Shown: positions 1 through 9,364 of the stretch, in pieces | How the letters are laid out: each line of letters opens with the position of its first letter | Numbering within the stretch: position 1 is the stretch's first letter | Notes under the pieces: model-generated | Database searches by the model: none | Told to the model about the DNA's origin: nothing | What the model saw: the letters and a program-made list of their open reading frames with translations, nothing else | Translations under genes and position numbers: made by a program | NCBI GenBank assembly: GCA_036429605.1 | Contig: JAVFKD010000010.1 | Location: 992,001 to 1,056,000, forward strand | Direction: 5' to 3' | DNA: 64,000 nt | DNA from: Cladobotryum mycophilum | Lineage: Eukaryota; Ascomycota; Sordariomycetes; Hypocreales; Hypocreaceae

Positions 1-75
1 TGTCGCTGTTTGGCATTATATCCGCAAGAGGTGGACCAAGTTGTCTCGGGAACTTTAAGAGGACGTGAGAGATGA
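1..75 (+). CDS. possible 3' end of a gene entering from the left
   Basis: A frame is open from the first base to a TGA at 73-75, giving 24 residues that include an LYPQEVDQVVSG stretch. The composition looks protein-like, but the piece is far too short to identify. A minus-strand GTAAGT at about 120-126 could instead be a splice donor of a gene on the other strand. The sequence to the left of the window is needed to decide. Weak call. Confidence 0.2.
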   Translation, partial: CRCLALYPQEVDQVVSGTLRGRER

Positions 76-822
76 GTCGTGGGAAACCATGAGAGACATG
101 CATGACTGGGGTGACTTACCAGGCGGTCTGTTGCTAGGGGATGCCGCTCCATGATTCTTCATATTTGAGAAGGCATGGTATTTGACGACTAAAAGAGAAA
201 ATCAAATGTATGAAGAATGATCCTGAAATTTTATATATAAGATTTGCTTTGCATCCTGAGTTGATGTTAATATCCTGGTCACTTGTTCCAAGTTGGTAAT
301 TGATATCACTCATCCACCCCCTTGCATCCATCCCTGTCACCATTCCAGCATTCACATGATTGGATTTTACGAGCTGCGTTAGTTTTCTGGTGCCACGGTT
401 CACCTTTTGATTGGAGGGGGTGAGACTCTTGCACATCTCATTGGTTGTATTGTGCCGATGAAATTTCGCGGGTATATTGTGAGGGGAATTCCTACACTGT
501 GTGTATATTTTGGATGCTTGCGTATATATATGCGGTATGAAATATATGATGGCGACCATGGTATATCTGCTGTATATGCATTCATTTATTCATTGAATAT
601 TTACATACTGCGAGCTCAAGGGTATAAATAGAAGCATGGTATCTATTCGACCGTGGCTGTCACGATGGCACTTACTCGCGATTCTAATTAAATAGCTTGG
701 CAGTCAATGAAGGAGGGAATCATGAATTTTAATGTCCCGTAAATGATGGAGATGGATCTTATTAATTAACATTGACAATGCAATGCCACCAGGTCTCTGC
801 CTGGCGCTGGGTAGAGATATCA
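76..822. other. non-coding stretch before the cystathionine-synthase-like gene
   Basis: I see no convincing gene here. Open frames on both strands are short, have no recognisable motifs and are rich in residues typical of AT-rich non-coding DNA. The right part is the 3' flank of the minus-strand gene that ends at 823. Confidence 0.5.
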
Positions 823-2819
823 CTAGGAGTAACCATTCACACCATCTTTCGATTCAAACTTCTCAACTTCTTTGAGAGCTGTGGTCATGACCTTGACCAG
901 CTGCTGGCTGTCCTCGAGGCCAACGCTGACTCGGATAATGTGCTGCGGCACACCATACTTGGGGACCTTTTCGCGGTCCCAGTAATTTGCCAGCTGAACG
1001 TACGGAATCGCCAGGGTGAAGTTGGTCCCAAGGCTGGAGCCCTTGCAGACATCAAGTACGTTGTAAAAGTGCTCTGCGCTGCGCGAGTCCTTGAAGATGA
1101 TGCTCAGGACATTGCCATAGCCGCCGTCCTTGCGGACCAGGCTCTTGTAGATGGGCGCTGTTGGCCCAATGGATGGATGATTGACCTGGGCTACGGAGGG
1201 GTGGGCTTTGAGGAGGTTGACGAGAGGAAGGGCATTTTTATTGCACCTTCTCACACGCCAATGGATGTTCTTGCAGTTTTCTCGGAGAGTGGCGACGTCT
1301 GGAGGGAAGTAAATGTTGTCGTATTTGGCTGATACAGCGGCATGGAGCATGCCATGATGGCGGGAACTGGGATTGATGACAAGGCTGGGATGAGATTAGC
1401 AATCAGATGAAAGAAAAAGAAAACTGAGGATGGAGGCTTGCGACTCACCACCCTCCAGTAACGTTTGAAGCGCCACTAAAAGTCTTGGTTAAACTCGACA
1501 TCATGACATCAACGTAAGAAAGGGCATCGATGTTGATGTAGCCGGCAACAGTGTCGTTACAGGCGACGATGAAGTCATATTTTGTTGCGAGGCTGTGGAT
1601 TCGCTTGAGGTTGGGCGACGACAGTTTGATGTTGCTGGGTAGCTCGCAGAATAGAGCGTCGATCAGCCGACCGGATTCGAGCATGCTTTCCAGCTGATCC
1701 AACTCCTCTTCTGTTCCCATTTTGTATGAGAGAACTGTTCCCCAAGAGCCCTGTCGGACAACGTGTACAGTTTCAGGGTACAGCCATCTACATCACAATG
1801 TCAGAATTGATGGTTCATAATCAAAGGGGAGCCTCATGTAGGCAAACTTTGTGGAGTCTTACCCAAACGCAGCAACCTTGGAGTCTTTTGAGCGCGGACC
1901 CAAGGTCTCGGAAAGGGCATATATGGCATTCATCCCCGTCGGGTACGGGAAGACATCATCAGGGCGCACGGCAAGCTGCCCTGGTTGCTCTGGGGTGGCT
2001 ATTCGCGCAATGAACGACTTGACCTCGTGTAAGTCGGTAGCTGCTGATTGTACCCAGCCATAATATGGCGAGTTTTGGGTGATGCTGATCTTTCGAGGGG
2101 CGGGTGATTGGAAATTTGGGTTCTCAGAGTCGCTGTCTAGATAGTTCAGATGGCTTAGACAGAATTTGGCATGCCTTGTGGAAAGTCCCGAGCCAGAGTC
2201 GCGCCAGAAAGCCATCGCTTGCTTCCACAGGTCCGATGGGAGTAAGATAGCAGAGAAAGTGCTCCAATAGGTGGGTGTCTGTCCCTAGTCCGAACCCGAG
2301 GGCACGGAAAAGTGTATGACATCACTAGCAGGTGCATTCCCGACTAGGGCAGCCTTGTTCAGGGTTGTAGCACATTTCTGAGCGTCGTTGACTGATGAGA
2401 ATACCATGCAGCGGACAGTGCCATCAGCCGCTATTTTCAGCCGTCGTAGCACAGCATCAGAGAGGTCGCGGACTGGTTTGTTCATGTAGAATCTTTGTGA
2501 CTTGTCAGCACTTTCTGTCACCCGTTGTCGGATCGTGTTGCATTGGATAATGAATCTCACCGTGGATAGCTCCAATCCAGATTCTCAATGACCCATTTCT
2601 CTTTCCGGGACAGTCCAATGACCGACTCCCATGTTGGCAGGGAGACGCTGACGGCCTGGATGGTGGATTATAATGTGGATGCGATGCCCTGTGGATGATG
2701 GATGATGCACTTACATGCAGTCCGCCCAAGGGGTAGATGTTGGCTTTGCCGAGGGACTGTGCCTTGGGCACGGCTGGCGGCATCCAAAGATCTTGTGGAA
2801 CAATTCCTTGATCGCCCAT
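823..2819 (-). CDS. cystathionine gamma-synthase-like PLP enzyme, with an in-frame stop
   Basis: Fold-type I PLP enzyme of the Cys/Met metabolism family. Relatives use O-acyl-homoserine in gamma-replacement reactions. Five exons fit: 2819-2715, 2655-2561, 2492-1863, 1787-1449 and 1384-823, about 576 codons, as in long fungal members. Visible family motifs are the HAVSVSLPTW block at the first junction, YPTGMNAIYAL, a GWLYPETV block across the third intron, and SSLTKTFSG with the PLP-binding lysine. Two features are odd. A TAG at 2285-2287 interrupts the frame in a variable loop between SVPSGSD and GQTPTYW, with good family sequence on both sides. The residue where the family has the PLP-nitrogen-binding Asp (two before Thr in xDDT) reads Asn, AAC at 1556-1558. 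The start at 2819 has good context; an upstream ATG at 2882 is in frame. The gene diverges from the NIS gene. Either a primary-metabolism enzyme or, more likely from context, a specialised copy. Confidence 0.82.
2285..2287 (-). other. in-frame TAG in the cystathionine-synthase-like gene
   Basis: On the minus strand the codons read TCG GAC TAG GGA CAG ACA. Family-like sequence continues in the same frame on both sides, so this is a base substitution and not a frameshift. A C-to-T change in CAG would give it. A very short intron ending in CTAG (36-41 bases) is possible but has no clear branch site. Confidence 0.6.
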
Positions 2820-3496
2820 GGCTGTCTTGGCAAAGACAAGGTGGAATGAACGGTCGGGTAAATAACAAATAAGATCTGACACGATCTTGATAACAACGTC
2901 GTGATGGTGTGTGCGTTGCGTGTGTGTGGAGATAATTAATTAAGCTTAAACGGTGACCTATCTATTTCGAGGTGGGTGGTGTCCACATACAAGGCCCTCT
3001 CCTTTTTATAACTACCGTTGAATATTGAATAGGCAGAGGGGGAATGTGATCACATCTATAGTAAGAAAGAATGATGGCTGGCAGTATGTAGTAATATTTG
3101 GTAGTATTAGTTATGTATATGTTTCTAGTAATACCTATTAGCTTGATGCAGTAACTCTTAGTACTAAGATACACATACTCAGAACATGTAGTAATATACA
3201 CGTACTCTGCACATGTAGTAATATGCATGTTGCCGCGTAGCATCGGGTGCATGGCTGGCTCGTCTAATGCTCTTCATCTCTGGTTCCACCCTTGCAGGTA
3301 CTTGGGCGTCAAGCTCCGACCTCAAATCTTGCGGTCAGGACAGAAACAGCTTCTCCGTCTATAACTATTACATCATAGAGAAGAATGTGTCAATAACGTG
3401 GATCATTGCGAAATATACATTCTATTTTACGAAATATCATCGGTTTGGCATCTCCGGCCTTCAATGCGAGTAGGGCCTCGTAACTTAACATTCATC
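2820..3496. promoter_or_regulatory. shared divergent promoter region, AT-rich, with short repeats
   Basis: About 680 bases separate the two divergent starts, so both genes probably read out of it. It is AT-rich and holds GATAA cores at 2889-2893 and 2931-2935. Fungal iron (SreA-type) and nitrogen GATA factors bind such cores, but neither is the extended iron-regulator site, so regulation by iron is only a guess. A 12-base word, ATGTAGTAATAT, occurs three times between 3083 and 3225. Confidence 0.4.
3083..3230 (+). repeat. three copies of ATGTAGTAATAT in the divergent promoter
   Basis: Copies lie near 3085, 3187 and 3213. The last two sit in a tandem unit of about 26 bases that carries CACGTACTCT-like flanks. 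No hairpin potential is obvious. It may be a local duplication or a factor-binding cluster. Confidence 0.5.
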
Positions 3497-6400
3497 ATGA
3501 CCGCCACTGCGACATATCGGGCTCAGGCCAGGGCAGAGACGACAAAACGTCTTCTTGCCCAATTGATCAATGAAGGACTGATCAAATTAGACGTGGAAGC
3601 TCGTGAAGCTCCTCAGCATTGGCACGGTTGCATCTCAATTGACGGTGGCGGTGATCGATGCCTACAAGTCGGTGTGGTGGGCGTCAGCTCCCTCGCCGGC
3701 TTAGACCAGATCCTTTGGCGACCGAATAATTTTGCAGTTCCCGTTCTCCTACAGAGCGATACAAAAATCATTCAAGAAGATGACCCGGGTTCTATATTCG
3801 AATTTCTCTGGCCAAAGACCCTTTGTGATGAGGCCACCAAAGATGCCATCGTTCTCGAGCTGCGCAACTCGTCCACCATGTTAGGTATGGGCATCTTCTT
3901 CTTGTTTTGATGGAAGCAAATTACTAACTATGCTTAAAGAGAAATGGATGGATATTGCTGCGAAACAGCCGGTGCTAGACTTGCAGTCTTCATTCCTTGC
4001 CTGGGAGCGGGCTCTCATCACTGGCCACCCTACTCATCCGGCACGTATTCGAATCCAGCATGGAATGTGTCTTTTAGAATCACCACTAATAAATTCATAG
4101 TTTCATCGAACATGCTTTGCGAGTGAGATCTTGGAACCGGTCGGACCAGATGACCTTCCAGATATGCTCAACCCTGGACTATCATTTGTGAAGCTTCCAC
4201 AATCCGCCGTTCAGGTTTTCGGCCCCTTTTTGAGGAGCTCACACAGCCTCTTTTGGATCTCTTTGGTATTCCATCTTCCACTTCAGAGAATACTATCGTC
4301 GTACCGTGTCTCTCTCAACAGCTCCCGGCCATCTTAAAGTTCTTCCCGCAGGCAGAGGCGCTCAAATCGATCCCCGACGCCGCGGAGGCCCAGTCAGCCA
4401 TAAGAACAGTCTCCGTCAGCGGCTTCAGCTTTGACCTCAAGTTCTCCCTAGCATGTCTGCTCACCTCGGCTGTGCGTGTGCTGCCACGCTGGGCGGCAGC
4501 CATTGCACCGGGGATGACCGAGGCCCTTCGTACACGACTCCCCGCTGATCTATGGCTAATAGGCGAGGTCGCCTCCGTGACAGGTAGCCAGGAGAATTCG
4601 AGAGAGGCTGGTCATTTGATATGCATCCTGCGAGAGAATCTTGAAGAGAGAGCTCAAGAAAACAACGAGGCGTTGATTCTTGTGTCTGCATTGATGGACA
4701 AGCCGATGGGCGACCATCGGACACATGCTGAGATACTTTTCGACTTGACAACCACAGCTCGTAAAATAGAATGGTTCACAAGGTGTGTTGGCCTGAAAGG
4801 CAGGGTAGCCCATCTCCTCCCTCCAAGCTAAGCTAACATTACACTCGACAGCTATGTACGATGCCTTTTGCGACTTGCGATGGATCCTTTGCAGAAGCAC
4901 GGTGTCGGTTTTGAGTTTCACGCACAAAACACCGTCGCTCGTATTTGTCGGACAACAAAACAGATTAAAGGGTTCGCGATCCGTGATTTGGCTGGCATTC
5001 AAGTTCATGGGCCTACTTTCCAAAAGCAAGGCTCTCCCGTGAACCTTGACCCGAGCATTTCGACTGATAATGTCCACAAGGTGTGGAACAGAGTGCATCA
5101 TGCACTCATCCAGAACAATATCGGATACATGCTATATGCACTGGACCTGGAACGTTTTGGCAACGGCTGGGCCATTGTTCGTTAGGAGCTCTCTAGTATT
5201 CTCCAACAAGATGATAATCTTGTTGGAAAGGACATTTATTCTTATTTTGTCAAAGATACCATGCCGTTGAAGTGTTTCATGAGAATGCGAATGGGGGCCT
5301 CTATTGGTAAAGTAAGTGTTTCCTTCCTGCCTTTATATATCCGCCCATGTTCACAAATAGGACTAGAAGCGTATTTCGTTGGTCGAGAAGGAAATCCCCA
5401 ATGTTCTTGCGGCGCCGCCATGGCTGCTACAGATATCTCTCGTTGGTACGAGGGATCCAAAGAACCCGGTGCTGCCATCACAAGTTGATCGCAATACCCG
5501 AACCCTTGAACGAGAGACTCTCCATGATAATCTTTTGAAATACTCCCAACAATACGGCGAACTCGGCGGGGCATCACAAAGGATCAATCCACATCCAGCT
5601 CTGGTCCCTCGACAATTTCTGGAAGACTTGGAGCTCTTTCACGACGCGCTGATTCCCGCTCTGGCTAATATCATCGAGAGATGGTGGAAAGATTCGGAGG
5701 CCAACTTCCCTCGCCGCATGCCGGTTGATCCTCAAGTAGAGGACCTTTTAAAGGTAAGGAAACTAATTCGATATTGACCTAATCTACCTCTGGAGGCTGA
5801 CTGGTCCTTTGACTGTAGTGGGTAGAGAAGAGTACAGATGAGGGAATCATGAAGCCCCTCAGGGGACATCAAGGCCACTGGAGACCCGATATCTTGTTGG
5901 TAGATAGCTCTGACGGATCAGTGGACTTTCGGGTTTGTGAGATCAACGCCCGGTTTCCGATCAACTTTCTCCCAAATGCAGCGTGTGCTTATGAGACGCT
6001 TGCCTGGAGTACGTGCAGCAGCCCACTTATCAGACCGGCCACCGATCATAAGAAGTTACTGGGCAGCCTGTCCGAGTTATTCGACCCCACAAGACCCCTA
6101 CACTTTCTCCGAGAGACTTTAGATATTCCTGCAGGTAGTGCTCTATTCGGATCCCTACGGCAGCAAACGGGGATGAAAGCGAGGTTAATCAGCCCGCACC
6201 AACTTCGCCTAGTGCCCTCGTCGGCCAGCAAAACAGGATTCATCCTGTATTCTGTCTACAACACTGACATAGACTCGTCTCCGTCAACAACGAGCAACCC
6301 ACTCTCAAACCTCATCACTGTAGATGGTGAAGTTCTCGAAGAAATTCACCAAATCGGAATGCAGCTCTTCGACTACGAGCTCTTCTCTCTGCCCTCCGAC

Positions 6401-7040
6401 GTGGTCCGACATATTGCCATGCGCAGTGTCAACGACACACGTAGCGTCTTCATTGCCCATGACAAACGTATCCTCGGTATTATCCGCCAGGAACTCGACT
6501 CTCTTGTGGAAAAGCACCAGGTCCTCACTCCAGCCCAAGCTGAGATGCTGCGCAAACACATCATCCCCACCATCATCCCCAGGGTCTGACGAGTTCGAAA
6601 CCCTCCTCAAGGCCAGTAGCGATGAAGCTACGGCACAGGTTAAGAATAACTACATCCTCAAGCCCATCCGCGAAGCCCGCGGCAACGGTATCCTCCTCGG
6701 CAAACACATCTCACTCGAGCAATGGACCTCACTGTTGCACTCATCCCAATCCCCCTCCAGAGCAGCCACCACCACCTCCGAAACGAAACTCGCACTCCCG
6801 CCAGCCGTTCACAAGTACATGCTGCAGCCCGTCGTCAGGCAAAAACTCGTCAGCTGGTTCTGGGACGAGGAGCGCGGGGTTCGTGTCAGTCGGATGGTGG
6901 GGACATTCTATTCGATAAATGGCGTCTTCAGGGGGCTTGGGATGTGGCGGACGGGCAGGGGAGATGATGAGGTGATTTCGGCGTCGACAAAGGAGGTTAC
7001 GAGTCTTGTGTCGGCGGTTGCCATTGAAGAGAAGCTGTAG
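3497..7040 (+). CDS. NIS siderophore synthetase (IucA/IucC) fused to an ATP-grasp-like half, disrupted
   Basis: Six exons fit: 3497-3884, 3940-4040, 4101-4782, 4852-5311, about 5367-5753 and 5819-7040, roughly 1,100 codons. The first half is IucA/IucC-like. It has the N-terminal cap, then WERALITGHPTHP running across an intron into FHRTCFAS (the GHPxHPxxK-type ATP-binding motif), LKFSLACLLTSAVR, FEFHAQNTVARI, RDLAGIQVHG, a KCFMRMRMG block and EKEIPNVLA. NIS synthetases adenylate a carboxylate and condense it with an amine or alcohol. The open frame then runs without a start codon into a second half with FRVCEINARFPINFLPN, NNYILKPIREARGNG and YSINGVFRGLG, resembling circularly permuted ATP-grasp amide ligases. 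Breaks: a one-base loss at C4T5 (4223-4231), TAG at 5183-5185, and one extra base near 6577-6587. It could be a pseudogene, or two genes. The product is unknown. Confidence 0.75.
4041..4100 (+). other. predicted GC-AG intron inside the ATP-binding motif
   Basis: The only join that keeps the NIS motif in frame places the donor at GCACGT directly after the CCG of GHPTHP and the acceptor at TTCATAG, with a CACTAATAA branch-like site. The 60-base length is normal for this locus. The alternative GT donor at 4045 shifts the frame and meets a stop. RNA reads would settle it. Confidence 0.55.
5183..5185 (+). other. in-frame TAG in the NIS domain
   Basis: Codons read GTT CGT TAG GAG CTC TCT. Family-like sequence continues in the same frame (ELSSILQQDD). 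CAG to TAG (a CpA to TpA change) is the simplest origin. No intron around it is plausible because coding quality is unbroken on both sides. Confidence 0.75.
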
Positions 7041-8577
7041 GAGTACAGTTGGCCCGTAGTTTCTTAAAGTAGACCCTTATTGATACTCGAAATACACTCG
7101 TTTACACCAAGCTCGAAAGTCATTGTTGGTGATGAGCCCATAGACTTCCTTTGCTGCTTTATCTAGATTAAGCCATTGTGATGGCAGCAATGATTGTATC
7201 AGGTAACCCTTTGGCATTGATTATGGAATCAATACCAAGTCGTAAGATGTGCTCATTGCAAAGGAGCTGTCAAAACAAGACAACCCACAGTCAGTTTGAA
7301 AAAGCAAATGTCCCCCATCTGATCAACAAGTTGCTTCGCAACGAGGTAGATGAAGCTAGAGGCGGGGGAGGGGCAAAATCAAGTGGGAATCGAGCCGAGT
7401 TTGCGAGCAACAGACAGTCAATGTGAGTAGCCCCCCTGCCCAACCGCTGTGAAGTCACACAACCTCAGGAATCCCAGTACTCTGTCCCCCGAAGACTGAG
7501 ATTTAAATGGACCAAAATGGGAGCTTTTTTTGACCCTGTATGAGCTGCCTATAGTTTTTTGATGCGGAAATTTGCGATGTTATGTGTGAAGATACGAGGC
7601 GCTTTGAGATGGATGAAATTGCCATGCATGATGAATACGAATGACGGGACGATACACCTGGTTCTTGCAGCAGCACATTATTCAAAAAGGAAAAAAAGGA
7701 AGAAAATTGTAGGAGGTCCGGCTTTTATGGATGTTTTTGTAATGTAACTTGCCATGTCAACTTGTCCTCGATACAACGGATCTAATTGAATGTTTAGGAT
7801 GAAATGCCCATCCTTTTTCAAGGGCTTTGACGCGCCACCATTGAAACTTTCTTCCCTCATCGCCGCCCCCAACCAACCAGTTTTCGATTCTTTAGTTAAA
7901 TTAGCACGGCGAGTTACTCCGTATGGGCCTGAGCGATGGCTTTCCTGCGGCTCATTTGTATTGACAATGTCTCAGACGATACACTCTCCCTGTTATACAA
8001 GTACAAGGCCATCATGAGCTATTTGCAAAATACCGAGTACTCTGTATATCAAGGGTAGGTTATGTTCATGTTCTCAACGGCGCAGTAAGCGACTGGCCGT
8101 GGGGAATCATCCATAATCTGGGGGGCGTTCTGAGAGGGGCCAAAAAGGGATCCCCATGCATCGGATCTAAAGCCCGCCAATCATCTAGGGTCACTGTCAT
8201 TGTTCTGCAGATGCACTACTTTTTTCCGAATGTCTCAGAGCAATCATGTCAACGACAATGTGAGACCTCGCGTTGTGCGTGCGGTGCGGCGGTGCATCTT
8301 CGTATCGAGAAGATGCTTCCCCCCTGACTCCTTTTGCATGAACAATGCAGACATGTACGCGAATAAACAAACGTGTATAGCATACTCTGTACATATCTCA
8401 CGTTATTATGCCTCTTTTAATGCAAACTATTCGTACTTGTACTTGTAGATACTGGACGCGCCAAGCGATGTTCATTCTTACACCCCCCATGTTGGTAGAG
8501 GGGAGCTTCTCGGCCGCGTCGCCGTGGATCCCTCATTTAAATTAATACGAACTTTGACCCAACCTTGATTAGCCATT

Positions 8578-8599
8578 CACACACACACACACACACACC
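8578..8599 (+). repeat. CA dinucleotide microsatellite
   Basis: About eleven CA units in the upstream region of the small secreted protein gene, likely length-variable between strains. Confidence 0.85.
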
Positions 8600-8833
8600 A
8601 TGCTCTCTCTCTGCCCATGGCGGTAGAGCCATGCATAAATCGTAATTAATGTATCCGACATTGTCAATAAGCCAATGTTAAACCCGATCGCGTTGTCAGG
8701 GGACACACTTGCATAATTGACTCGGAGGAGAGCAACCAGAGTAAGATGACGGTTACCCCATTCGGACACTCCCCTCCCCAGTCCAGATGCCCTTTTTACA
8801 TAGTTCTTGGATAAAATGAGACGCAATTCAAAT

Positions 8834-8840
8834 TATAAAT
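8834..8840 (+). promoter_or_regulatory. TATA-like box upstream of the small secreted protein
   Basis: TATAAAT lies about 160 bases before the ATG and is followed by a CT-rich stretch (CTATTTACTCTCTCTGTCC), a common arrangement for strongly expressed fungal genes. Confidence 0.4.
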
Positions 8841-8997
8841 AAGCAGACAGGACCCCCCTCAAGCTGTCTCACTATTTACTCTCTCTGTCCCATGTAATCG
8901 CATCATTCACGCTCTTTTGTTGTTTAACTTGTATATTTTCTGTCACTCATTAACAAAAAACCTTCTATTCGTTTTTCGATTCTACCCTATTTCCAAA

Positions 8998-9364
8998 ATG
9001 AAGGCCTACACTGCTATCGTCGCCCTCCTTGCCACCGCCGTCATGGCCGCACCTGCTCCTGTCCTGCGACGTAGTGCAGTATGCGTGTCCGACGTGTCCC
9101 AACAGGCGCCCGGATGCCCTTTTAGCCATGTAAGTTCCATCAGTTGGCTCCAAAATCTACTTTATATATATATATATATATGTATATAAATAAAGATATC
9201 TATCCCATACCGATCCAACATTCGCTAACACAAATGGGTTTCAAGGCAGCTCGCTTGGTCGTACGTAGCAACATCTGACTGGTGATAGGATGACGAGTTT
9301 AGTAAACTAACTATATTTCATTTAGGAGGGCGACTGGTGCTGCGTGAAGAGCCTACCCGAGTAG
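8998..9364 (+). CDS. small secreted protein with four cysteines
   Basis: Predicted from three exons: 8998-9129, 9246-9260 (15 bases) and 9326-9364, giving about 61 residues. The first 18 residues form a classic signal peptide (basic start, ALLATAV core, AxA-type cleavage near MAAPAP). The mature part has only about 40 residues and four cysteines, two of them adjacent in DWCC, the right size and shape for a small secreted cysteine-containing protein or effector-like peptide. All introns have GT-AG ends (GTAAGT, GTACGT). The tiny middle exon keeps the frame but needs RNA support; skipping it also keeps frame and would drop five residues. I do not recognise a family. An LRR motif just after the signal peptide could be a processing site. 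Confidence 0.6.

Larger units (their letters stand above)
7041..8997. other. non-coding stretch
   Basis: No supported gene. Short open frames at 7178-7426 and 7790-8017 have no recognisable sequence. The right part is the promoter of the small secreted protein. It contains a CA dinucleotide run at about 8578-8599 and a TATAAAT at 8834-8840. Confidence 0.5.

Noticed and set aside
4045..4060. tRNA T-arm-like TTCGAATCC
   Set aside because: No acceptor, D or anticodon stems around it; it lies in an intron of the NIS gene.
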